64,000 nt of DNA from Antennarius striatus (taxonomy: Eukaryota; Chordata; Actinopteri; Lophiiformes; Antennariidae). A program made the position numbers and the translations under genes. Below the pieces are notes generated by a model. That model had not been told where the DNA came from. It saw only the letters and a program-made list of their open reading frames with translations, and ran no database searches. Numbering within the stretch: position 1 is the first letter of the stretch; the number at the start of each line of letters is the position of its first letter. Shown here in pieces: positions 35,116-64,000 of the stretch. The stretch spans positions 354,197-418,196 of the forward strand of contig NC_090789.1 in assembly GCF_040054535.1 (NCBI RefSeq), in the 5' to 3' direction.

Positions 35116-38110
35116 GGAGGTAGAAGATGTATCTGAAAAATGAGGTAGAATGAGAAAAATTATGGAAAATGAGGTAGAAAATGTCATCAAAAAATGAAGT
35201 AGAATGAGAAGAATCAGGGAAAATGAGGTTAAAAAAATTTGGGAAAATTGAGGTAGAATGAGAAAAATCAGGGAAAATGAGGTGGAATATTTCATCAAAA
35301 ATGAGAAATGGGAAATAACATAAAAGACCCTGATATTAAACAGGGAAATAAAAATTTACTGAGTTTAAGAAAATCGTCAACCAATATATGTTTGAGCAAA
35401 CTAAGGAAGAATGGGTGCTGTTCAAAGTAAAGCAAAAGCATCAAAAAGAGGACTCACTACGAGATACAAAACCACCAAACCCTGGCAAACTTAAATATTC
35501 AAGTGGAAAAAGAAACACTAGCAGGTCTTAACAAGGCTGTAGAAACTAATTCAATACACCAGAGACCCCAGGTGGACCCGCTCGGAGGCTTCAGTCAGTC
35601 GCCCCGACTGAATGTTTGGACCCCTGGCGTGGCCAGGAGTCCCAGAGAGAGACCACACCAATCAGGAGGGGGGGGGTGTACAGCGGGCGTGGCCAAGAGT
35701 CCCAGAGACACCAGTCACTGACGGGGGAGGGCGGAGTATCCAGGAGCAATGCAGGCGGCTCACAGGTAGAGATGACAGAGTGATACACAATATAAAGAGC
35801 AGACAAGAGCTGCAGCCATTACAGGTTGAACGAGGAAAAATTAGGGAAATGAAGTGAGAAATTGCACAAAATCAAAAGAAAAACTGAATGAAATTACAGA
35901 AAAATGAGGTACAGTGACAAAAAAATTAAGGAAAATGAAGAAAATGAAATATAAAATTGCACTAAATCAGAAGAAAAACAGAAAAAAATCATTAAAATGA
36001 GGTAGAATAAGAAGAAAATGAGGAAAAATGAATAAAATGAAGTGGAAAATTACACAAAATCATAGGAGAAAAACTGAATAAAATGACTGAAAAATGAGGG
36101 GAAAATGAGGTAGAATGACAATAAAGTAAGGGAAATGAAGAAAATGAGTAAAATTAAACATAAAATTGCAATGAAGAAGAAAAACAGAAAAATAAGCAGG
36201 AAAAAATAGGTTAAATGAGGCAAAATGATGCACAATGGTGAAAAACAAGGAAAACGGAAGAAAATGGGGACAAATTAGAACAAGAACTGCACAAAATCAG
36301 AAGAAAAACAGACAAAATAGAAAAATTAAGTAAAGTGAGAAAACTTGATCCAAAATAAGGATATATAAGGAATATTGGAAGAAATCAGAAAGAAAACAGC
36401 ATGAAGTCAGAAGAATTACAGGAAAAATAAGCTGAAAAGTGAGGTAAAATGAGGGGCGACAAGGGAAATGAATAAAAGACAAGAAAGGAAAACAGGGAGA
36501 AGGAAAGAAAACTGCACAAAATGGGAACAAAAACAGAAAAAATAGCAGAAAAATAAGGTAAAATGAGGAATGACAAAGGAAAATGAGAAAAAAAGAGGAA
36601 AGCGGGAAGAAATCAGAAAAGAAAACTGCACAGAATCCAAAGAAAAACAGAAGAATTCATGAAAAAATGTGGTAAAATGAGGAACAACAAAGGAAAATGA
36701 GAAAAACAGCAAGAAGTCAAAAATAAAACTACACAAAATCAGAGGAAAAACAGAATAAATTAGGAACAATGAGGAACAACAAGAAACAACAAGGAAAAAT
36801 GAGAAAAAGAAGAAGTAAACTGCACAAAGTCAGAAAGAAATAGAAAAAAAGGCCAAAACATGAGGCAAGATGATGAACAATGAGGGAAATGAGGAAAATG
36901 ATGAAAACATGATGAAAAATGGGAGAGATCAAAACAAAACTTGACGAACCTGGAAAGAAAACTGAAAAATTAACCAACAAATTAGATAAAATAACGTTAA
37001 ATGAGAAAAAATATCAGGAAAATGGGAAGAAATTGGAAAGAAAATTGCACAAAATCAGAGGAGAAACAAAATAACTGGCAGAAAAAATAGGAGAATAGCC
37101 ATAAAACGAGGGAAACTGGGATTTATCAACAGAGTAGTGGATAAAATGGGAAGAAAAACAGAAAAAATTAACACAAAAATGAGGGAAAATGAAGGAAACG
37201 AGGAGAACTCAGAAAGAAATTTGGACAAAATCAGACAAAAAACAGAAAAATAGGCAAAAACATTCAGTAAACTGAGGTAAAATTATGTAAAATAGGGAAA
37301 AATAAGTAAAAATTAGGAAAATAGGGAGAAATCAGACGGAAAATTGCACAAACTCATAGGAAAAACGGACAAAATAGCAGAAAAACTTGGTAAAACGAGT
37401 AACAAGGAGGGAAAGTGAAGAAAAAAGAGGGACATCATAAAGAAAATAGGAACGAAATTGGGAGAATAAAGGAAAAAAATAAGATTAACAATTAGGTAAG
37501 ATGATAAACAATTAAGAAAATAGGGAAAAATCAGAAAGAAAACTACGAAATATGATATAAAAACTAAGAAGAAATCACGAAGAAAAGAAAGGCTGAAGAA
37601 AAACGAACAAAAATGAGGAAAAGCAAGAAAAATGGATAAATTACAGAGAAAAATTAATAATTAGATTTGGGAAAAATAAGGAAAGCAGGGAGAATTCACT
37701 AAAAAGACAAATATTTAGTGGGACTGTGGAAACATGAGGGAAAATTAGGCAAACTGAGGAAAACTAAAGAGGAATGAGGAAAAATTATGAAAAACATGAT
37801 AAATGACAAAAACAAATCAGGAAGAAATCAAAATCAGAAAGAAACCAGGATGAAGTCAAACAGGAAAGAGAAAAGCAGGAAAAACTGAGAAAAACAGAGA
37901 AATCACAAAGAAAACAGGACAAATCAGAAAGAAATCAATAATCAGAACTAATAAAAAATGAGAACTCAGAAGGAAAAGATGAAAGTCAGTGGAAGTGTGA
38001 GGAAAAATCACAAAGAACAGAAAAATCACAAAGAATCAGAAGAAAACTGAGAAAAAAAAGAAAAAAAATGAAAAAACAAAACAAAAAACAGAAAAATAAT
38101 CAGGACGAAT
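35115..38110 (-). repeat. Right outer arm: degenerate ~110-bp purine-rich repeat
   Basis: The marker CTGCACAAAATCAGAAGAAA recurs every ~95-125 bp (clear copies near 35,860, 35,955, 36,050, 36,290, 36,515, 36,620, 36,730, 36,820 and 37,045), joined by GGAAAATGAGGAAAATGA filler. It is the inverted counterpart of 19,480-22,000. Decay increases towards 38,100. No coding evidence. Confidence 0.8.
35330..35830. repeat. Unidentified dispersed repeat, copy 2 (uninterrupted)
   Basis: The segment 35600-35830 matches copy 1 at 22165-23232 in the same orientation and holds the empty TA site at 35791. The preceding ~230 bp (35370-35600) is not satellite-like and is not present in copy 1. It may belong to the same insertion, but it has no recognisable gene. 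Confidence 0.65.
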
Positions 38111-38324
38111 CAGAAACACACCGACAATCAGAAAGGACAGAGTTCTGATCACATGATCGATACATGATCAATAATCACCGCAGGCAAACTCATTTTAATG
38201 ACAGGAGGTGAAGCAACGCTCATTATAACCAATGGAATGATTTTACCTCGTCCAGGACCAATCAGAGCCGGTGTGGGCGTGGCTCCATTCTGCAAGATCT
38301 GGAGGTCCAGCCCGGGGGATGGGC

Positions 38325-38401
38325 TGCACCTGGAGGGAGGGGCTCCACCTGGAGGGAGGGGCTCCACCTGGAGGGAGGGGCTCCACCTGGAGGGAGGGGC
38401 A
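38325..38401 (+). repeat. GGCTCCACCTGGAGGGAGG tandem repeat, four copies
   Basis: Four nearly perfect 19-bp copies. Each unit contains the inverted repeat CTCCACCTGGAG. Confidence 0.95.
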
Positions 38402-38499
38402 TTGTGGGCAGGCCTGATGGACCTGGGTCCGACTGATCGATGGTGTCCAGCGACTCGTTTGATCACTGGACTGGTCCTGCTGGAACACAGGAAGCATCC

Positions 38500-39060
38500 T
38501 GAGGAGGTTTTGAACAGGTTCTATAGAGGTTCTAAAGAGGTTCTAAAGGGTTTTAGAGGTTCTAAAGAGGTTTTAGAGGTTCTATAGAGGTTCTAAAGAG
38601 GTTTTAGAGGTTCTTAGAGGTTCTATAGAGGTTCTAAAGAGGTTTTAGAGGTTCTTAGAGGTTCTAAAGAGGTTCTATAGAGGTTCTAAAGGGGTTCTAT
38701 AGGGGTTCTATTGTACCTGTACAGAACCCAAGTAGAACCTCAATAGAGGTTCTATTGAGGTTCTACAGAACACCAGTAGAACCTCAGTAGAGGTTCTATT
38801 GAGGTTGTATAGAGGTTCTAAAGAGGTTCTAAAGGGGTTTTAGAGGTTCTGTTGAGCATTTAGTAATAAATACCCCAAAATGTAAAAACTTTTTCATTTC
38901 ATTTTGTAATAAATTTTGCCACATTATGTAATAACTTATGACAGTTTGGACGTTTATTACAAAATGCGGCTCAACAGGACCTAAAGATGTTCTATAGAGG
39001 TTCTATTGTACCGCTATAGAACCTCAGTAAAACCTCAATAGAGGTTCTATTGAGGCTATC
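38500..39060 (+). repeat. AGGTTCTAAAG/AGGTTCTATAG minisatellite
   Basis: Degenerate 11-12-bp GAGGTTCTAAA and GAGGTTCTATT units. Both orientations occur (AGAACCTCAATAGAGGTTCT forms small palindromes). A palindromic MITE is inserted at 38849-38977. Confidence 0.85.
38849..38977. mobile_element. 129-bp palindromic MITE-like element
   Basis: The left end CTGTTGAGCATTTAGTAATA is matched by the reverse complement of the right end, CTGTTGAGCCGCATTTTGTA. The internal sequence (CATTTTGTAATAAATTTTGC) is itself partly inverted. It sits within the AGGTTCTA minisatellite. Confidence 0.55.
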
Positions 39061-39145
39061 AGGGTTTCCGTCTCACTAGAGTGTGAACTACATCACACTG
39101 GGGTCACATGACCGGATGTGACCGTCTTCACGTTAAGGAGCGGGA

Positions 39146-39275
39146 AGAACTTTATTGTGAAAGGACTTTATTGTGAGAGGACTTTATTGTGAAAGGACTT
39201 TATTGTGAAAGGACTTTATTGTGAAAGGACTTTATTGTGAAAGGACTTCATTGTGAAAGGACTTCATTGTGAAGT
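39146..39275 (-). terminator. gapdh: Tandem poly(A)-signal repeat at the gapdh 3' end
   Basis: Eight copies of a 16-bp unit (AAAGGACTTTATTGTG on the plus strand). On the gapdh strand six contain AATAAA (hexamers at 39236-39231, 39220-39215, 39204-39199, 39188-39183, 39172-39167 and 39156-39151) and two carry AATGAA instead. They lie about 155-240 nt past the stop codon, where the gapdh poly(A) signal is expected. Confidence 0.75.
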
Positions 39276-39388
39276 GCAAAAGAGCCGCTGGAACAGCACA
39301 GGGGTGACATCATCATCCAGTCAGCTGGATGGGCCTGGGGCCAGGTGCAGGGGGCGGGTCTTGTGGGCGGAGCCAGCATCAGAGGGCG

Positions 39389-42899
<3,511 letters not shown>

Positions 42900-43160
42900 G
42901 TTGTGTGATGTGATCTAATCCTCACTGCAGACATTAAAACACATTAAAAACCAAACAACACGTCAGTTGTGGTGAAACAGACACCAACCAATCAGAGCAA
43001 AGCAAAATAAAAGCCGTTAGTTCGTGTGTGACGTCAAAGCGCGCCTCTCGCAGCGGTGCTGACTTTTCCGTACCGAACCTGAAGGCACCTCGTCCTCGGT
43101 CCTCGCTGGAGACGTGAGATCGGGGACGAGCGGAGGTCTCCGCGGCATTTATCCCCTCCG
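42900..43160 (-). promoter_or_regulatory. gapdh: gapdh 5' UTR exons and TATA-type promoter
   Basis: The start exon begins at 42924 after the acceptor TGTCTGCAG. Upstream, GGGATAAATGCC (TATA-like ATAAAT at 43152-43147 on the minus strand) would place transcription initiation near 43,115-43,120. A noncoding exon 1 would then run through 43,117-43,075, with GTTCGG or GTACGG as candidate donors. The whole area is CG-rich, as for mammalian GAPDH promoters. Confidence 0.5.
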
Positions 43161-46067
43161 CGCGCCGCCGACACGCCCCCCGGAAAAGGTCAAGGTGAGG
43201 CCGGTCCCCCGAACCGGAGAAGAGACGGGCCGGTTTTAGACCGGGGGAACGCGGCCGGAGGTCTGGCGGGACTTCCGGTTTGCTGAACACGTCACAGGAA
43301 ACGTTCAGAAACATAACGGAACAATGTAAACAATAAACAACGGCATAAAAACAACAAATATATAAGGAAACAAATATCCTCTGACGTCACAATTACGGTT
43401 TGTTTCTGTTTGTTTACAGCTAACGTTATGATGCTAATGCTAAAAGTAGTTAACTGATAGTTTTTATATTTGAAAGTGCTTATATTTGACCGAAGCTAAC
43501 GCTAGCTAACATTCGTTGTTGCTATGGTAACACTCATACAAGCTAAAGCTTCAGCAGTGCTAGCTGCTAACATTCGTAGTTTGTAGTAATAGCTACTGAA
43601 TATGAATATGTGATCACTACTGAACACAGCTAACGTTGCGCATTAGCTACTAACAAACCAGGAAGTAACTATAATAAATTAGCTCGATGTCGCCGCCCTG
43701 CTGTCTTCTTCTGCATTTTATTAGCATCCACGACGCGCCGCAGAGAAAAGAAGGCCTGATCTAGAATAGCTAGCTGAGCTAGCTGAGTGCTACGACGCTT
43801 CCGGCGAGGGACAGTCCAGAGACAGCTGCCCCCCCCCGTCCGGTGTCGTGTTCATCATGTAACGCCATTGATCATGTGACCCTGAGGAGCGCACCACCTC
43901 GCAACCGGCGGCAATGCGCAGAGGAGGTGGACAGGAAATGTCAGGGCGGGGTCACGGCGTCCAGCTGCCGCCGTCAGACTTTGATCTCAGGCGGGTCAGG
44001 AGGGACGTGGCTATTTTTAGCACACGCCTATCGCTCACGGCAACAGCTGTAGAATTTAAGGGGAAACAAGACGATTATTTTAGCCAATCTCATGTCAGTC
44101 TGAGCTAACAGTCATTGTGGCTAGCCTGAGCTAACGTTATCATAATGTTATTTTTTAAATGTAATTCAAATTTTTTTATTAATTAAAAAAAAATTTTAAA
44201 TTAATATTTGATATTATAAATATATGTAAATATAATAAAATTTAGAGTATAAATATGTTTATAAATATATTTTTTATTATTTTATTATGGTAATTATCAA
44301 AATATTAACATCGTACGTGATAATGGCTCAGCAGTGTAGCTTAGCTAACATTCATTGTTGATAAGGGTAATATTCATACACCATAACACTTCTCCAGTGT
44401 TAGCCTTCACTAACATTCGTTGTTGCTAGGGTCGCCATTCGTGGGTCGCCATGGAGACGGGCAAGTTTGGGACGCCCCCCCATTTATAGAGGGGGAGTCA
44501 GTTTGACTCGTCTCACGCTGACGTCTGAAGGTGAAACCCACGCCGCTGAGTGCTCACAATGCTAATGCTAACGGCTCCATGAGCGTAGCTACTTGAGCCC
44601 GTCAGGGGGTGAAGTAAAGGTCAGCCTATAAATACGACGCCCCCGCCCCCCTGGACAGCGTCTTCATTCACTCTCCATATGTCAAAGGGCGTGACATTTG
44701 GTGGGACGGGACACCAGGGGTCAAAGGTCAGCGCAGCCGATGGGTTTGTTTGATGATCAGACAAACACAGCTGTAGCGTGTTGTGGTGCCACCAGCACAC
44801 GCCTGCAGTTCAGGAAGCTGGAAACTCCCATAATGCACCACATGTGTGTTCTATCAGGTCCAACTGGACTCCTGAGTAACTCCACTGAACGGGAACCATG
44901 CCCACTGGACGACCTTTGACCCCGCCCGAGGTCATCTCAGATGCTAAAGATGATGGGCGAAAAAATCTACATTACGTGGAGCTAACGTGCTAAATTACAT
45001 TTGGTAACCATGGCGATGTTTATCGCTGATGGAAAGCTAACCCGTTAGACGGGCAGCGAACCGTCTATTACCCACAATGCATTTCTCATCCTGACTTCAT
45101 AACGGTTGGATAATCCAGGAGATTAAAAGCAGCTGGGGCTGTTAGCCGCTAATGGCTAGGGAAATCACATGAGGTCCAGGGGCTGCTTGCCGTCCAATGA
45201 GAGAACAGGACCAGCGGTCACATGACAGGAAGGTTTATCCACGGCGGGTTCGATGTCTACTCCTCGTTAGCTCAGGGGAATGCCAAGATGCTAAAGTCAC
45301 AAATGGGTGTGGCGTCAGGGGCGGAGCCTCCGTCTCATCATCATGATGAAGAACGCCCGCCCGGTGGCTCCGAGTCACACAGACAAAAATAGTTCCGCTG
45401 ACGCATCACGATTCTTCCTCCTCACCTTGCCCCCCCCACCTCAACTTTCTGTCATCCTGTCCTCGTCTTCGGCGGGACTCATCGATGTCACCTCCACTTC
45501 ACTCCCGCCCCCTGCAGTTCCACGCTGTGTGTCATGTGACCTGAACCCAACCTCTGTTTATTCTACTGCATGTTGCCATGACGACACCTGTCCGGTGTTT
45601 CTTCCTTGAGGAGTCTTTGTAAACAACAACAATAACCGCTGTTGTGTTTAGATCCTGCCCTCTGATTGGACGATGAGGACTGCTGGCATTTTTAGTTGAC
45701 TTTGATCTTCTCTCCGTTAGCCGTTAGCTTCTGCTAGCTACTTTAAACAGCTGATCTTCTCTGATGAGGAGGAGGACGACACCGCCCCCCAGTGTTGGGG
45801 GTTAGCGTAGCTTTAGCATCAGTGACAGACCTCCGGCCCACCGGGGGCCGCTGAAGAGGTGTTTCTGCTTTGGAGAGATTTGTTCTGTTTCCATGGCGAC
45901 CGGCTGGACGGGGCTCCTGCACGCGTCACTTCTTCACACCTGAGACCCCGTTCACGCCTATTTGAATCGGTTACCATGGAGACGGGTCAAAGTCGTCTGT
46001 CGCCCACGATGGGTTTTTTTTAAATAAAACTTTATTCCTACATTCCTCCAAGACGGAGCCGATAGCG
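43160..46067. promoter_or_regulatory. Intergenic region between divergent gapdh and fam131b
   Basis: There is no ORF with gene character. It holds many GCTAAC motifs, an A/T-rich stretch (44,140-44,310), a perfect MEF2 consensus CTATTTTTAG at 44011-44020, and a CTATAAATAC motif at 44626-44635. Short runs of CCATTTATAG (44478-44487) resemble CArG/MEF2 sites. The MEF2 match would suit a muscle-expressed gapdh but is unproven. Confidence 0.35.
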
Positions 46068-46079
46068 TGTGTGTGTGTG

Positions 46080-46125
<46 letters not shown>

Positions 46126-46203
46126 CATCACGGATGTGTCTGAGTAAATACATGGTGGAGAGAGAGGAGGCGACGCCGATGACGCTCACGCACATCCTCT
46201 CTT

Positions 46204-46284
<81 letters not shown>
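46068..46284. repeat. (TG)n and (CA)n microsatellites upstream of the fam131b start
   Basis: A TG run at 46068-46123 and a CA run at 46208-46284 are complementary arms separated by 84 bp of unique sequence. They end about 104 bp before the fam131b ATG. Confidence 0.95.
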
Positions 46285-46288
<4 letters not shown>

Positions 46289-46387
46289 CTCTCCTCTCAG
46301 AGGAGCGCAGTGAGGAAGACGAGGCAGAGGAGGAGAGCGATGCCCGCCAGACGGATGGATTCCATCCTCCCCCAGCTGTAAAGCATT

Positions 46388-63057
<16,670 letters not shown>

Positions 63058-63565
63058 ACCAGTGGACCAGATCCAGAACCAGAACTAGAATCAAAACCAG
63101 AACCAGATCCAGAACTAGAACCAGGACCAAGACCAGAGCAGAGAACACTTCAATAATCAGTGGGACTATCCCCCCCAGTATTTACCCCGGGGTCGTCGTG
63201 ATGCTGGAACAGAACCGCTTCGACCGACTATCCCAGAAAACCAGAACCAGCCGGATCCCCACCCCCAGCAGGAACTGGACCACCAGCAGGTTCTGCTCAT
63301 CATCCTGAGGGGCGTGTCCATTTGCTGGTAGCACCTCCCAGTGGGCGTGACTCCAAAAAAAACCCCTTTGATTCTCTTAACTGTGGTTACTATCATCCAA
63401 TCAGAACACTGGAAGTCGACTGCAAGCAGCCAATCAGGACACGCCAACAGAACGGGCATGCAGTGACCTTCCCTCAGTAAAATCAGTAAACAGCTAATTA
63501 TCAATCAATCAAACAATAATCAATAATGTCTCTGGAACCAGAATAGAGATCCGGACGGATGTAAA

Positions 63566-63569
<4 letters not shown>

Positions 63570-63637
<68 letters not shown>
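63570..63637 (+). repeat. (TG)n microsatellite in fam131b 3' flank
   Basis: About 33 TG units with one CTG interruption near 63598. Confidence 0.95.
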
Positions 63638-63638
<1 letters not shown>

Positions 63639-63714
63639 GCTTTGTGAGGCTGTAAAATACATTTATTCTGAAATCGTCTTCTGGACCTTTGTATATAAGT
63701 ATTTACCTTAATAT

Positions 63715-63927
63715 CACTTCCTGTTCCACAGGAAGAACCGTCACTTCTTGTTCCACAGGAAGAACCGTCACTTCCTGTTCCACGGGAAGAACCGTCACTT
63801 CCTGTTCCACGGGAAGAACCGTCACTTCCTGTTCCACGGGAAGAACCGTCACTTCCTGTTCCACAGGAAGAACCGTCACTTCCTGTTCAACAGGAAGAAT
63901 GTCACTTCCTGTTCCACAGGAAGAACC
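63715..63927. repeat. 27-bp tandem repeat of inverted ETS-like sites
   Basis: Eight copies. Each contains CACTTCCTGTTCCACAGGAA, a hairpin with arms CTTCCTGT and ACAGGAAG around TCC, followed by GAACCGT. Three copies carry ACGGGAAG and one has a TTCAACAGG variant. The period is a multiple of three, so frames stay open without coding meaning. Confidence 0.95.
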
Positions 63928-64000
63928 CCCCCCTTCCTGTCCCACCTGTACCCCCTCCTTCTGTCCACCGCCGTCACCATTCTGACTGTTGCCGTGGCGA

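Larger units (their letters stand above)
63058..64000 (+). other. fam131b: fam131b 3' flank / 3' UTR
   Basis: It begins with an AACCAGAACCAGATCCAGAA-type degenerate repeat (63,058-63,140). No AATAAA or ATTAAA is seen up to the window end; the nearest variant hexamer is AATACA at 63656-63661. The end of the transcript is therefore unresolved. Confidence 0.5.

Noticed and set aside
38198..38587. A 129-codon open frame over the GGCTCCACCTGGAGG repeat
   Set aside because: It consists of tandem repeat translation with no homology or splice context.
44626..44680. TATA-box promoter of a plus-strand gene
   Set aside because: No coding exon follows within 1.7 kb except fam131b, whose upstream region lies after two long dinucleotide arrays. 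The evidence is too thin to call a promoter.

Overview
The window is vertebrate nuclear DNA, most likely from a teleost fish with a compact genome (a pufferfish-like fish would fit, but the species cannot be fixed from this sequence). The reasons are GT-AG introns of often only 70-150 bp, dense GT/CA and GAT microsatellites, many GCTAAC-rich introns, tRNA-derived SINEs, and four intron-containing genes whose spliced products match vertebrate families.

Layout. (1) 1-15,500, plus strand: the complete coding region of chd4, the NuRD chromatin-remodelling ATPase, in 40 coding exons that I could join in frame to 1,932 codons plus stop. (2) 15,590-19,055, minus strand: vamp1, a synaptobrevin, tail to tail with chd4; its start codon appears to be split by intron 1. 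(3) 19,480-38,110: an 18.6-kb gene-free block. Its two outer arms are the same degenerate ~110-bp repeat in opposite orientation. Its core is a 27/21-bp telomere-like satellite (CCCTAA on the left, TTAGGG on the right) that switches strand at about 28,806, almost exactly the midpoint of the block. SINEs, a Tigger-like transposon and two copies of an unidentified repeat sit inside it. (4) 39,150-43,150, minus strand: gapdh, 11 coding exons, 334 residues, with six tandem AATAAA hexamers at its 3' side. (5) 43,200-46,390: intergenic sequence between the divergent gapdh and fam131b genes. (6) 46,388-63,057, plus strand: a fam131b-type gene, 10 coding exons; its last intron is 10.4 kb and is almost entirely one 22/23-bp minisatellite. 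(7) 63,058-64,000: its 3' flank, with a GT microsatellite and a 27-bp repeat made of inverted ETS-like sites.

The genes have unrelated jobs: nucleosome remodelling, synaptic vesicle fusion, glycolysis and a poorly characterised FAM131 protein. Their linkage is nevertheless informative: CHD4, GAPDH and VAMP1 also lie close together on human 12p13, so this is a conserved neighbourhood from which NOP2, IFFO1, NCAPD2 and MRPL51 are absent and into which a large satellite block has been placed. The most unusual features are the symmetric telomere-like inverted satellite and the giant intronic minisatellite. No CRISPR, operon, phage or other prokaryotic system is present.
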